Positions 28,215 through 37,085 of a stretch of 64,000 nt of DNA are shown here, piece after piece (positions within the stretch are counted from its first letter, which is position 1; the number at the start of each line of letters is the position of its first letter). A model generated the notes under the pieces. That model ran no database searches. It saw only the letters and a list, made by a program, of their open reading frames with translations, and had not been told where the DNA came from. The DNA comes from Rhodococcus spelaei (GTDB lineage: Bacteria; Actinomycetota; Actinomycetes; Mycobacteriales; Mycobacteriaceae), in assembly GCF_006704125.1 (NCBI RefSeq), contig NZ_VIGH01000003.1, positions 124,001 through 188,000 on the forward strand, written 5' to 3'. A program made the position numbers and the translations under genes.

Positions 28215-29312
28215 GTGACCGTGCAGACCCGAACCCGCCGGCGCCGGCCGTCGCTGGTGTCGTTGCTCGAGGCGATGGCGACGCCGCACCAGCTCGACCG
28301 CTACCTCGAACTCGTCAACCCGATGGCCACCGTCCGTGACCTCCGCGCCGAGGTCACCGCTGTGCGCCGTGCCACGGAAGGCTCCGTCACCCTCGTGTTG
28401 CGGCCCACCCGGCAGTGGAAGGGCTTCGCCGCCGGGCAGTTCGTCCAGGTCGGGGTGGTTATCGACGGTGTCCGGCACACCCGCTGCTACTCGCCCGCGT
28501 GCTCGGAGCACCGCGCCGACGGCAGCATCGAACTCACGGTCACGGCACATCCCGAGGGCCTGGTCTCGCAGCATCTGTACCGGCACGCCGAGGTCGGCCT
28601 GGTGGTCAGTCTGTCGCAGGCCGACGGGGTGTTCCTGCTGCCCGTCGAGCGTCCCGAGAAGGTCCTGCTGATCAGCGGCGGCAGCGGTATCACCCCGGTG
28701 ATGTCGATGCTGCGGACCCTGCTCGACGAGGGGTATGCCGGCGACGTCACCTTCCTGCACTACGCGCACGCAGAGGGCGACGTCGTGTACCGCGCCGAGC
28801 TGGCAGATCTGGCTGCCCGGCACGACAATCTGCGTCTGCTCCTCGCGTACACGCGTTCCGGGGACGGCGACCTGCACGGGTACTTCGGGCCGGGCCACCT
28901 CGACGCGGCCGCCCCGTGGCACGCCGACGGGCAGACCTACCTGTGCGGGCCGTCCGGGCTGATGCGGTCGGTGCGTGAGCATTTCGACGCAGTCGGTCTC
29001 GGCGACCGGTTGCACGTCGAGGAGTTCACGCCCACGCTCGCCCCCGCCGACGACGACGCCACCGGCGAAGTGTCCTTCACGGCGTCTGGGGTCACTACCG
29101 ACAACTCGGGGGCCAGCCTGCTCGAGCAGGCCGAGTCTGCCGGTCTGACACCCGAATTCGGGTGCCGGATGGGTATCTGCTTCACCTGCACTGCCGTCAA
29201 GACCTCCGGGTGCACCCGCAACCTGCGCACCGGCGAACTCGATTCCGATCCGGACCAGCCGATCCAGTTGTGCGTCAACGCGCCAGTCGGCGACGTATCT
29301 CTGAATATCTGA
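28215..29312 (+). CDS. Ferredoxin-NADP reductase fused to 2Fe-2S ferredoxin, Rv3230c-like
   Basis: A 365-residue electron-transfer protein for the downstream desaturase. Domains in order are an FAD-binding barrel (GFAAGQFVQVGVVIDGVRHTR then CYSPACSE), an NAD(P)H-binding domain (KVLLISGGSGITPVMSML, TYLCGPSGLMRSV), and a C-terminal plant-type 2Fe-2S ferredoxin. Cluster cysteines are in EFGCRMGICFTCTA with the fourth in IQLCVNAP. M. tuberculosis Rv3230c is the partner of stearoyl desaturase DesA3. Start GTG 28215 has AGGAGG upstream; 41 bases separate it from the desaturase. Confidence 0.93.
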   Translation: MTVQTRTRRRRPSLVSLLEAMATPHQLDRYLELVNPMATVRDLRAEVTAVRRATEGSVTLVLRPTRQWKGFAAGQFVQVGVVIDGVRHTRCYSPACSEHRADGSIELTVTAHPEGLVSQHLYRHAEVGLVVSLSQADGVFLLPVERPEKVLLISGGSGITPVMSMLRTLLDEGYAGDVTFLHYAHAEGDVVYRAELADLAARHDNLRLLLAYTRSGDGDLHGYFGPGHLDAAAPWHADGQTYLCGPSGLMRSVREHFDAVGLGDRLHVEEFTPTLAPADDDATGEVSFTASGVTTDNSGASLLEQAESAGLTPEFGCRMGICFTCTAVKTSGCTRNLRTGELDSDPDQPIQLCVNAPVGDVSLNI

Positions 29313-29353
29313 GTCGTCGACATCTGACTCCACACCGATCAAGGAGAACTCCC

Positions 29354-30526
29354 ATGCTCGGAATTTCCCTCCCGACGTTGCCGCTGCTCGGCGGCGCGAA
29401 GCACGACCCGTCCACCGACCCCGTCGTGCTCAGTTACGAGCAGGTCGAGGAGATCGGACGCGACCTCGACGCCCTGCGAGCCGAGGTCGTCGCCGATCTC
29501 GGCGCGAAGGACCGCGAGTACATCTACCGGATCATCAAGGCGCAGCGGGGCTTCGAGGTTGCCGGTCGCGGCCTGATGTACCTCGGCTTCCTCCCGCCGT
29601 TCTGGCTCGCGGCGGTCGGCGCGCTCGGCGTCTCGAAGATCCTCGACAACATGGAGATCGGCCACAACGTCATGCACGGCCAGTACGACTGGATGCGTGA
29701 GCCGGGGTTGAACTCGCGGGTGTTCGAGTGGGACACCGTGTGTCCGGCCGACCAGTGGCGGCACTCGCACAACTACATGCACCACACGTACACCAACATC
29801 GTCGGCCGCGACCGCGACATCGGCTACGGCATCCTGCGGATGGACCAGGGGCAGAAGTGGCACCCCTACTACCTCGGCAACCCGGTCTACGCGTTCGCGC
29901 TGATGATGCTCTTCGAGTGGGGCGTGATGTTGCACGACCTCGAGACCGAGAACGTGATCAAGGGCAAGCGCAAGTGGCACGACGTCAAGCCGCTGCTGCA
30001 GGGGATGCGGCGCAAGGCGGGCCGCCAGGTGCTCAAGGACTACGTCGTCTTCCCGCTGCTGACGGGGCCGCTCTTCGTCACGACCTTGCTGGGCAACGCG
30101 AGTGCGAACCTGGTGCGCAACGTGTGGACGTACTCGATCATCTTCTGCGGTCATTTTCCTACCGGCGTACAGACTTTCACCGAGGAGGAGACCGCCGAGG
30201 AGACTCGCGGCCAGTGGTACGTACGGCAGATGCTCGGCAGTGCGAACATCGAGGGCAGCCGGCTGTTCCACATCATGTCCGGCAACCTCTCGCACCAGAT
30301 CGAGCATCACCTGTTCCCGGACATCCCGGCGAACCGCTATCCGGAGATGGCGCCGCGCGTGCGGGCGCTCTGCGAGAAGAACGGCCTGCCCTACAACACC
30401 GGCGGCTTCTTCAAGCAGATCGGCTCGGTGTGGGGCAAGATCTTCACGCTCGCGCTGCCCGACTTTCTGACCGGTTCGACCCCGCCGACCGGTGTTATCG
30501 TCGAACGTCGGAAGGCCACAGTGTGA
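29354..30526 (+). CDS. desA3: Membrane acyl-CoA delta-9 desaturase, DesA3-like
   Basis: A 390-residue membrane di-iron desaturase. The three His boxes are GHNVMHGQY, SHNYMHHTY and HQIEHHLFPDIP, spaced as in the fatty acid desaturase family. It should insert a cis double bond into stearoyl-CoA or a similar substrate, with electrons from the preceding reductase. Start ATG 29354 has AAGGAG upstream. M. tuberculosis DesA3 (Rv3229c) is somewhat longer at its N-terminus. Expression is probably under the divergent TetR regulator. Confidence 0.92.
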   Translation: MLGISLPTLPLLGGAKHDPSTDPVVLSYEQVEEIGRDLDALRAEVVADLGAKDREYIYRIIKAQRGFEVAGRGLMYLGFLPPFWLAAVGALGVSKILDNMEIGHNVMHGQYDWMREPGLNSRVFEWDTVCPADQWRHSHNYMHHTYTNIVGRDRDIGYGILRMDQGQKWHPYYLGNPVYAFALMMLFEWGVMLHDLETENVIKGKRKWHDVKPLLQGMRRKAGRQVLKDYVVFPLLTGPLFVTTLLGNASANLVRNVWTYSIIFCGHFPTGVQTFTEEETAEETRGQWYVRQMLGSANIEGSRLFHIMSGNLSHQIEHHLFPDIPANRYPEMAPRVRALCEKNGLPYNTGGFFKQIGSVWGKIFTLALPDFLTGSTPPTGVIVERRKATV

Positions 30527-30540
30527 GAGGTGACGCGTCC

Positions 30541-30795
30541 ATGGTGAGCAAGTTCGAGCGACGCAAGGACACCGTCCAGGAGTTGACGGAGTCCGGGGCC
30601 ACCCACGTCGGCAAGATCGCGATGATCATCGCGGGCGCGGTGCGCGACGTGACCCGCGAGATCGGCGACTGGATCAGCGACGGCATCGAGATGCGCGAGG
30701 CGTCGAAGAAGGCGCAGGCCGACGAGGGGCGGACGGCCGCACGCACGGACCCCGACGAGGAGTTCGGCGCGGGGGAGTCCGACCCGCGGAAGTAG
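30541..30795 (+). CDS. Small conserved-looking protein downstream of desA3
   Basis: An 84-residue protein starting at ATG 30541, 14 bases after the desaturase stop, with GAGAGG as ribosome site. Residues 20-50 form an amphipathic or weakly hydrophobic helix (THVGKIAMIIAGAVRDVTRE); the tail is highly charged and probably disordered. It shares the desaturase transcript, so a link to the desaturase or the membrane is possible, but I do not recognise the family. Confidence 0.65.
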   Translation: MVSKFERRKDTVQELTESGATHVGKIAMIIAGAVRDVTREIGDWISDGIEMREASKKAQADEGRTAARTDPDEEFGAGESDPRK

Positions 30796-30803
30796 CGGTC
30801 CCG

Positions 30804-30860
30804 CGAACGGGCGGTTCCCGGTGTCGGCTGTCGGCCGATACTCCGGGAATCGCCCGTTCG
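30804..30860. terminator. Bidirectional terminator between desA3 operon and marR
   Basis: Eighteen-base arms (30804-30821 and 30843-30860) with one G-T pair and a 21-base loop. It lies between converging genes. Confidence 0.7.
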
Positions 30861-30865
30861 TCATC

Positions 30866-31378
30866 TCACGGTCCGGTGGTGGCCTCGGCGTTGCGTGACA
30901 CCCGCCGCAGCAGCGCCGCGAGGGTCTCGCGCTCCCGGTCGTCGAGTCCGTCCAGTAGTCGGCGGTCCCGTTCGACACGGCGCGGCAGTTCGCTGTCGAC
31001 GAGGGCGCGCCCGGTTTCGGTCAGGTGCAGCAGCACCACTCGGCCGTCGCGCTCGAACGGCAGCCGCTCGAGCAGTCCGACCTTCGCCAGGCGGTCGGCG
31101 TGCTTTGTCGTGGACGCACCGCTGGTCATGGTCACCGCGGTCACCTCGCTGGCGCGCAGCGGCCGGTCCGCGCGGGCCAGGGCGCACAGGATCTCGAACT
31201 CGACGCGGGTGACACCGGTCGGCGACAGCGCTCGGTCGAGTTGGTGCAGTGCCTGCGAGCCGATCCGGGTGATTCGCCCGATCACCTCGATCGGGGAGGT
31301 GTCCACCTGGGGATAGGTCCGGGCCCATTCGGCTCGCACGCCGTCGACGAAGTCGGGGGAGTTACCGGTGTCGCCCAT
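30866..31378 (-). CDS. MarR-family repressor
   Basis: A 170-residue MarR protein. The winged helix spans about residues 50-115 (VEFEILCALARADRPLRAS, SGASTKHADRLAKVGLL-like recognition helix, DGRVVLLHLTETGRALVD). The ATG at 31378 is preferred; a GTG two codons upstream (31384) is in frame. It is divergent from a FUSC-type exporter gene. A nearly perfect 25-base palindrome lies between them, which fits repression of the exporter and of itself, relieved by an aromatic or drug-like ligand. Confidence 0.85.
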   Translation of the reverse strand: MGDTGNSPDFVDGVRAEWARTYPQVDTSPIEVIGRITRIGSQALHQLDRALSPTGVTRVEFEILCALARADRPLRASEVTAVTMTSGASTTKHADRLAKVGLLERLPFERDGRVVLLHLTETGRALVDSELPRRVERDRRLLDGLDDRERETLAALLRRVSRNAEATTGP

Positions 31379-31409
31379 GCGCACATCCTAAGCGACCGGT
31401 TTCACACTG

Positions 31410-31434
31410 TTTCATATGTATTTTACAAATGAAA
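31410..31434. promoter_or_regulatory. MarR operator
   Basis: Arms TTTCATATGTA and TACAAATGAAA with a three-base centre differ from perfect symmetry at one position. It covers an ATG at 31429 that is in frame with the exporter, which argues that the real start is the GTG at 31453. Confidence 0.65.
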
Positions 31435-31452
31435 TACATCTACCATGGGTGC

Positions 31453-32964
31453 GTGCGCACCACGACTCCCGACGCCTCCGTCCGCCCCGACGCCGCCGCG
31501 AACCGGCTGCGGCAGTCCCGTGGCGCGCTCGCGCACTCGGTCTCCGTATCCACCTGGCGGAGTGCGCTCGAGGTGCGGCCCGCGGACGCGACTGTCGCGG
31601 CCTCGATGCGCGTGGGCATCGCGGCCGCGCTGGTGTTCGTCGGTTGCGGGCTGCTGGACCTGCGGCAGTACGCCGGCTTCGCGGTGCTCGGCGCGCTGGC
31701 CTCCGCATTCGCCCGGCACGAGCCGCTGGTCCGGGTCGCGGCCAAGGTGACGTTGGTCGGAGCGCTGCTCGTCGTCTTCGTCGCCGGCGGCGGACTCCTC
31801 GCGCTCGCGCACCCGCCGATGTGGGCCGAGGTCGCCTTCATGTCGGTCGGTGCCGCGGTCGCTGCGGCCGCGGTCTCGGCCTTCCGAATCGCCGGCCCGG
31901 GCCCGGTGATCCTCGTGTTCGCGGCCACCGCTGCGGTCAGCCATGTCACGGCACCCGGCGATCTCGTGGGGTCCTGCCTGGCAGCGGCGATCGGGTCCAC
32001 GGTGGGACTGCTCGCGGCCGCGGCGCCACTGCTGGTGCTGCCGCTCGGCCCCGCCCGACTGGCTGTCGCGCGTGCGCTCGCTGCGGTCGCCGCGCTCGAG
32101 CGCGGCGCGTCACCGGCGCCGTCGTCCGGCGGCGCCGCGGGCGAGGTAGCCGGGCCGGCGCGCGCCGCGATCGCGCATGCTCGGGAGAAGTTGGCGCTCA
32201 GTGGTGCTCGGGGCGCTGCGTCCTGGCACCACCGCGACCTGGTCGCGCTGCTGGACGAAGCGGAGGCGGCGGTCGACGAGTGGGCGACAGGCGACTCGGC
32301 GCGGCTGCGCGACGTGGTCCGGCACGAGGCAGAACTGCGGAAGGTCAAGCGCCGCAGCACAATTTTTGACAGTAGTGCGAGCGTCCGGGCATTGGCGCTG
32401 CCGCGGCCCGAGGGGTTCCTGACGGTCGGCCGTGCCGGGGTGCGGTCGCCGGTGGTCCTCGGCAATGCGATGCGCATCGGGCTCGCCTCGGTCTGCGCCG
32501 GCTGGTTCGCCGCGGCGGTCGGGCTCGACCATCCGCTGTGGGCGTCGATGGGCGCGATGGCGGCCATGCAGGGCGTCACGTACGCGTTGACGGTGCAGCG
32601 CGGGATTCAGCGGCTGCTGGGCAACGTCGGCGGCGCCGTTGTCGCCGCGGTCCTGATCGGGGCGGGCCTCGGGTACTGGCAGACGGTGGTCGCGATCGTG
32701 GTGCTGCAGGTGACCGCCGAGTTGACGGCCGCCCGGAACTACGCGCTCACCTCGCTCGCGGTCACCCCGATGGCGTTGCTCATGGTCGGGCTCGGGTCGG
32801 ACATCTCGCCCGAGATCGGTGTCAGCCGCGTCGTGGACACCCTGGTCGGGGTTGCGGTGGGCGTCATTGTCGCCGCCGTGACCATCAGTCGCTCGGATCG
32901 GCAGCATCTTCCAGCCTCCCCTGCCGCCGATGCGGGGGAAGATGTCAAAATTGTTCGTACCTGA
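31453..32964 (+). CDS. FUSC-family membrane transporter
   Basis: A 503-residue membrane protein with two sets of membrane helices separated by a long cytoplasmic helical region (about residues 190-320). This is the layout of the FUSC / aromatic acid exporter group. The second set begins at NAMRIGLASVCAGWFAAAVG and includes the conserved HPLWASMGAMAAMQG and NVGGAVVAAVLIG segments. It probably exports aromatic or amphipathic compounds under control of the divergent MarR protein. GTG 31453 is used because the alternative ATG lies inside the operator. Confidence 0.8.
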   Translation: MRTTTPDASVRPDAAANRLRQSRGALAHSVSVSTWRSALEVRPADATVAASMRVGIAAALVFVGCGLLDLRQYAGFAVLGALASAFARHEPLVRVAAKVTLVGALLVVFVAGGGLLALAHPPMWAEVAFMSVGAAVAAAAVSAFRIAGPGPVILVFAATAAVSHVTAPGDLVGSCLAAAIGSTVGLLAAAAPLLVLPLGPARLAVARALAAVAALERGASPAPSSGGAAGEVAGPARAAIAHAREKLALSGARGAASWHHRDLVALLDEAEAAVDEWATGDSARLRDVVRHEAELRKVKRRSTIFDSSASVRALALPRPEGFLTVGRAGVRSPVVLGNAMRIGLASVCAGWFAAAVGLDHPLWASMGAMAAMQGVTYALTVQRGIQRLLGNVGGAVVAAVLIGAGLGYWQTVVAIVVLQVTAELTAARNYALTSLAVTPMALLMVGLGSDISPEIGVSRVVDTLVGVAVGVIVAAVTISRSDRQHLPASPAADAGEDVKIVRT

Positions 32965-33018
32965 AAACTGGGGGCGCGGTCGTCGAGTGCGCCCGTCGAG
33001 CGTGGAGGCGATGATCCG

Positions 33019-33186
33019 ATGAGCGAGAGTGTGCAGGCCGGAGACCTGGTCCATATTTCGGACACGGCAGGCACCTGGGTCGTGGAAGAGGTCAGGTCGG
33101 GCATGGCCCTGCTCCGTGACGGCGAGGACCGGCGTATCTCGTCGCGGCTGTCGAAGCTGACGGTCGTGCGCAAGGGCGCCGCCTGA
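33019..33186 (+). CDS. Small DUF1918-like protein
   Basis: A 55-residue protein starting at ATG 33019 with GGAGG about ten bases upstream. The sequence AGDLVHISDTAGTWVVEEV and DGEDRRISSRLSKLTVV gives a small all-beta, SH3-like pattern. It resembles short actinobacterial DUF1918 proteins, whose role is unknown. It follows the FUSC gene by 54 bases on the same strand. Confidence 0.65.
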   Translation: MSESVQAGDLVHISDTAGTWVVEEVRSGMALLRDGEDRRISSRLSKLTVVRKGAA

Positions 33187-33204
33187 CCCGGTCGTTCACG
33201 CACG

Positions 33205-33783
33205 TCACGGCGTCGCGAGGAACTTCTCCACCGAGGGCCGCGCCTTCGGGTTGCCCTCGTCGATGCCCATGACCGCACCGATGCCGGCGCCTACGACATT
33301 GCCGATCATGCAGCCGGCCATGAAGTTCGGGAAGATCGACACGCAGCCGATGAGCAGGCCGACGACCGACCCGGCCATCATCCTCTGCTGACCGCCGTTC
33401 GCCCAGCCGATGCCGATCTCGTTGGTCATGGTCTGGAAGGCCTCGCGCTTGGGCTGGTTGTCGGGCCAGGCGCGGTCGGCGACCATGCCGGAGGCCTCTG
33501 CGGCGGAGGGGAGTTGGGGCGGGGCGGGGACCTGGGGTAGGCCCGGCAGTTGAGGCAGGGCCGGTAGCTGCGGGGCCGGAAGTTGCGGCAGGTCCACCTG
33601 TGCGGGAACGGGGAGTTCGAGCGTCGGGAGCGGCGGCATGGGCGGGAGCGTCGGCAGCTCGGGCAGCGGCGGCAGCGGTGGCAGCTGTGGTTGTGCGGCA
33701 GCGGTTCCCACGCCTGATCCGAGTGCGGCGACGATGAGCACGGGCATGACAAGAGCCTTGGCCATTTTCACGGCGATCCCCAT
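33205..33783 (-). CDS. Secreted proline-rich protein with Gly-zipper tail
   Basis: A 192-residue exported protein. After the signal peptide (VMPVLIVAALGSGVGTAAA) comes a Pro/Leu-rich repeat of about 60 residues built from units such as LPPLPELPTLPPM and LPQLPGLPQVPAP. The C-terminal domain has two Gly-rich hydrophobic segments (MAGSVVGLLIGCVSIFPNFM, AGCMIGNVVGAGIGAVMG) that could insert into a membrane or oligomerise. I do not recognise a named family. Start ATG 33783; ATG 33765 is a possible alternative with GGGGA upstream. Confidence 0.65.
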   Translation of the reverse strand: MGIAVKMAKALVMPVLIVAALGSGVGTAAAQPQLPPLPPLPELPTLPPMPPLPTLELPVPAQVDLPQLPAPQLPALPQLPGLPQVPAPPQLPSAAEASGMVADRAWPDNQPKREAFQTMTNEIGIGWANGGQQRMMAGSVVGLLIGCVSIFPNFMAGCMIGNVVGAGIGAVMGIDEGNPKARPSVEKFLATP

Positions 33784-34243
33784 TTGATCTCGACGGCTAT
33801 CCAGACACGACCCGAGTCGGACGCGACACTGAGTCGAACACGACGACGGGCCCGATGCCTGGGCCCGACCCTTGGGCGCCGCGCCACTTGCGGCCACCCA
33901 CATCAGAGAATTTGCGAGCGAACTCGGAGTCCGCGATTGAGCTCGGAGTTTCGCGATTGAGCTCGCGTTGAGCGAAAACCTACGTATGCCGTTCGGCGCA
34001 CGCGCCGGTGCCCGCAGCTCGGTCTGCTTCCATAGCGCTCCTCGGAGGGTCGCCAAAAATCAGAGTTCGACTGTACCGCGCCCGCGGGCGGCCCGTTGGT
34101 GGAATGGGGAGCGCGGTGCAGTCCCCCGCCTCGCGAACCCGCACCGGCGGGCGATTCGAATTGGTAACCTGCGCAAGCGCACACGTGTTGATCGACCGTC
34201 CACGTTCACTGCCTTTCCGCTTCGTTTCGAGGAGGAATTCGTC
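33784..34243. other. 460-base gap before the sulfatase, with a short tandem repeat
   Basis: No convincing gene is seen. A 20-base unit is repeated imperfectly at 33921-33965: CGCGATTGAGCTCG occurs at 33932 and 33952. The region carries the divergent promoters of the proline-rich protein and the sulfatase, but none can be fixed by eye. Confidence 0.5.
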
Positions 34244-35950
34244 ATGACGACTCAGGTGACAGGTGGTGCGGTGGAGGCGGAGCGCAGACACTCGGGGCGC
34301 GGCGATCCGGCGACCGGCAACGGCGGCGCCGGGGGTGGCGATGTGCCGCGTCGGACCTTCCTCGGTGGTGCGGGTGCGTTGCTCGCAGCGGGCGTGGCCG
34401 CTGGCGTCGTCGCGGAATCCGGTGTTGCACAGGCGAAACCGCTCTCCCGCGCGGCATCGGGCAATCGTCCGAAGCGTCCGAACATCCTGATCCTGGTCAC
34501 CGACCAGGAACGCCCCCCGATGTACTGGCCGCCGGGCTGGGCCGAGCGGAATCTGCCGAACCGGCAACGGATCGCGGACCGCGGCCTGTCCTTCGACAAC
34601 GCCTTTTGTGCGGCCGCGATGTGCTCGCCGAGTCGCAGCACGTTCTTCACCGGGCTGTATCCCGCGCAGCACGGGGTGGTCGCGACACTCACCACGGGCG
34701 GCACGGTGTCGCCGACCGAACCGGTGCTGTCCACTGCCACGCAGAACATGGCCCGGGTCCTGGCGTCGGCGGGCTACGACGTCCAGTTCCGCGGCAAGTG
34801 GCACATGAGCAAGGGTGTCGACGGCGGCGACGCGAGTCCCGACGACGTGGCGGCCTACGGGTTCAGGGGATGGCAGCCGCCGGAGGCGGGTCAGGACACC
34901 AATCCTGCGAACTTCGGTGGCGGCTGCGCGAACCGCGACCAGAAGATCGCCGACGAGGCGGTCGAGTTCCTCAATTCCGTTGACCCACACAGTGATACTC
35001 CGTTCGCGCTGGTCGTGTCGATGGCGAACCCGCACGACCTGCTGGCCTACCCGCAGACCTGGAACGCGGCCGAGGGGGACTGTGACAACTACGGTTCGGC
35101 GGCGCCGGGCTGCTTCGAGCAGGGCATCGACCTGCCGCCGACCATCGACGAATCGTTGATGACGAACTACAAGCCCACCGCGCAGGTGCAGTCGCAGGTG
35201 TTGTTGGCGGCGGGACTCGGACCGCTGCTGGGTCCGCAGTCCGCGCACAATTACGTCAACTTCTACGGCTACCTGCAGAAGGTGGTGGATCGTCACATCG
35301 GCAGCGTGCTCGACGCGCTGGAGGCCAAACCCGGTCTGGTCGAGAAGACGGTGATCGTCCGGATCTCCGACCACGGGGAGATGGGGCTCTCGCACGGCGG
35401 CCTGCGGCAGAAGATCTTCAATGCCTACGAGGAGACGCTCCGGGTGCCGCTGGTGATCAGCAATCCCGTGATGTTCCCGCAGGCCGTGCGGACCGGTGCC
35501 CTCGCGTCGTTGATCGACGTGATGCCGACGCTGGCGACGCTGGCCGGGGTGCCCGACCGCGGCGCCTGGAACTTCCTCGGAACCGACCTGACGCCGGTGA
35601 TCGACGACGCCGCCGCGAACCCCGCGTCGCCAAGCGTGACCGTGCAGGACAACGTCCTGTTCACCTACGACGACCAGAACTGCGCCACCCCGGACGGTCA
35701 GTTCATCGTCACCCAGCCGAACCACATGCGATGCATCCGGGAGCGCAGGTACAAGTACGCGATGTATTTCGACCCCGCGCGGATCGCGCCGTCTCAGTAC
35801 GAGCTCTACGATCTTCAGGCCGATCCGCAGGAGCTGCACAATCTGGCCAATCCGGCGAACACGGGGCACTACCAACCGGACCTGCAGGCGCAGATGCACG
35901 GGAAGCTGTACGCGAAGATGGCGGCGACCGGGACGACGCCGCCGGGGTGA
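34244..35950 (+). CDS. Tat-exported sulfatase (arylsulfatase family)
   Basis: A 568-residue sulfatase. The twin-arginine signal is RRTFLGGAGALLAAGVAAG after a 35-residue leader, so it should fold before export. The catalytic site C-S-P-S-R in AAAMCSPSRSTFFTGLYP carries the Cys that is oxidised to formylglycine. Metal-binding regions are NILILVTDQE and VRISDHGEMGLSHG, with KWHMSKG between. The partner formylglycine-generating enzyme is not in this window. Start ATG 34244 has GAGGAGG upstream. The substrate may be an aryl or sugar sulfate, or a sulfated lipid. Confidence 0.9.
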   Translation: MTTQVTGGAVEAERRHSGRGDPATGNGGAGGGDVPRRTFLGGAGALLAAGVAAGVVAESGVAQAKPLSRAASGNRPKRPNILILVTDQERPPMYWPPGWAERNLPNRQRIADRGLSFDNAFCAAAMCSPSRSTFFTGLYPAQHGVVATLTTGGTVSPTEPVLSTATQNMARVLASAGYDVQFRGKWHMSKGVDGGDASPDDVAAYGFRGWQPPEAGQDTNPANFGGGCANRDQKIADEAVEFLNSVDPHSDTPFALVVSMANPHDLLAYPQTWNAAEGDCDNYGSAAPGCFEQGIDLPPTIDESLMTNYKPTAQVQSQVLLAAGLGPLLGPQSAHNYVNFYGYLQKVVDRHIGSVLDALEAKPGLVEKTVIVRISDHGEMGLSHGGLRQKIFNAYEETLRVPLVISNPVMFPQAVRTGALASLIDVMPTLATLAGVPDRGAWNFLGTDLTPVIDDAAANPASPSVTVQDNVLFTYDDQNCATPDGQFIVTQPNHMRCIRERRYKYAMYFDPARIAPSQYELYDLQADPQELHNLANPANTGHYQPDLQAQMHGKLYAKMAATGTTPPG

Positions 35951-35963
35951 CACGGCGAAGGGG

Positions 35964-35995
35964 CGCGGGCCCCGGCAGGTTTGCCGGGGCCCGCG
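35964..35995. terminator. Hairpin after the sulfatase gene
   Basis: A 14-base perfect stem (CGCGGGCCCCGGCA and its inverse) with a GGTT loop lies 13 bases after the sulfatase stop. There is no T-run. Confidence 0.65.
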
Positions 35996-36007
35996 ACGGG
36001 TCGAGCG

Positions 36008-36115
36008 CTAGAGGCTTCCGCCGAGGCTGCCGGTACTGCCGCCGCCGCCAGGCTTGTTGCCCATCATGGTCATGAGCTTGCCCAGAATGTCGACCAGGCT
36101 GTTGAGAAATTCCAT
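36008..36115 (-). CDS. Putative 35-residue amphipathic peptide
   Basis: A short frame starting at ATG 36115 with AAGG about ten bases upstream. Residues 1-21 (MEFLNSLVDILGKLMTMMGN) would make an amphipathic helix; the rest is Gly/Ser-rich (PGGGGSTGSLGGSL). The layout resembles small secreted or membrane-active peptides, but similarity is only in general character. It stands alone, converging on the sulfatase hairpin. It may be chance. Confidence 0.35.
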   Translation of the reverse strand: MEFLNSLVDILGKLMTMMGNKPGGGGSTGSLGGSL

Positions 36116-36758
36116 TGTCGTATCGCCTTCGCTATCGGGTCCTGCTTGGTGACGCGGCGTCGATCGGCGGCCGGCGCGGGATTGGACCGCACCTGTCGAC
36201 GAGCGCGGCGACGGATCCTCGCTCCCCGCGACCGCGCGCGGGGTGACTCCGTCGTCGCCGTGGCGGCGGGATCGGTGGTGAGCGGCAGGGGAGAGCCGCC
36301 ACGCTCTCGCGGTCGGGCCGACCGGACCGGTCGGTGCAGTGTCCTGCCATGAAACTCACCTCACCCAGGACTATCGTCCGCGGACGGCGTTGCGTTGCAC
36401 ATCACCTTGTCTGATTCGGTTGGATCTTTGGTTCGACGACGGCGACGAGTTGGGAATCGGCCGTTGGAGATTCGGGACGACCCACTCCAATGGGGTTACG
36501 GCGGTCGAGCTTTCGCATGTCAGGGGCGCTGTACGGCGTACAGCACGACAAGGTGGGGAGCGGTGGGGTCGCCGTTCGTAGACCGCCGCGGTCGAAGCCT
36601 GCCGCGACATGGAAATGGCGCCGCCGGGTCGGGGGTCCGGCAGCGCCATCGGCTCAATTAGTACCGGGCGCGGTCTCGGATGGGAACGGTTGAGCGGCAG
36701 ATTAGGGGAAAGTACGGGGGCCTCGGCGGCATAGGGGATTTGCCCCGAGGCGGCTCCC
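36116..36758. other. 643-base region without a convincing gene
   Basis: Frames here lack ribosome sites and family features. It holds a 17-base palindrome GCTGTAC-N3-GTACAGC at about 36529-36545; a hairpin with 13-base arms at 36615-36627 and 36637-36649; and a hairpin at about 36720-36752 (GCCTCGG with CCGAGGC) that probably ends the arsR transcript. Confidence 0.5.
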
Positions 36759-37085
36759 TCATTCGCCGCCGAGTCGGTGTAGAAGCTCGACGGCGGCGCG
36801 GGTGTACTCGCCGATCCAGCGGTCGTGGATTCGCTTGATCGGCATCGGTGCCAGTGCGAGCCGTCGTTCGCGTCCGACCTTGCGGCCGGTGACCAGCGCC
36901 GCCCGTTCGAGCACTCGAAGGTGTTGCAGCACCGTCGTGCGGTCGATTTCGGGGAAGTGGGCACAGAGTTCGCCGGTCGTGCAGGGGGAGTCCTTGAGGG
37001 CGTCGAGCATCCGGCGTCGGGTGCGGGAGGCCAGCGCCTTGAAGACCATGTCGTCGTCCGCGCCCTCGCCGCCGTCCACATTCAT
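36759..37085 (-). CDS. ArsR-family regulator
   Basis: A 108-residue ArsR-type winged-helix protein: MVFKALASRTRRRMLDALKD, SPCTTGELCAHFPEIDRTTV, QHLRVLERAALVTGRKVGRE. It lacks an obvious cysteine metal site, as usual for the subgroup paired with SRPBCC (AHSA1) proteins. The start ATG at 37085 lies inside a perfect 28-base palindrome shared with the divergent SRPBCC gene. There is no space for a ribosome site, so the transcript must be leaderless. Confidence 0.88.
   Translation of the reverse strand: MNVDGGEGADDDMVFKALASRTRRRMLDALKDSPCTTGELCAHFPEIDRTTVLQHLRVLERAALVTGRKVGRERRLALAPMPIKRIHDRWIGEYTRAAVELLHRLGGE

Noticed and set aside
33980-35953. 657-residue minus-strand frame opposite the sulfatase
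   Set aside because: Composition is rich in Arg, His and Val without any family motif, while the plus-strand sulfatase has signal, active site and ribosome site.
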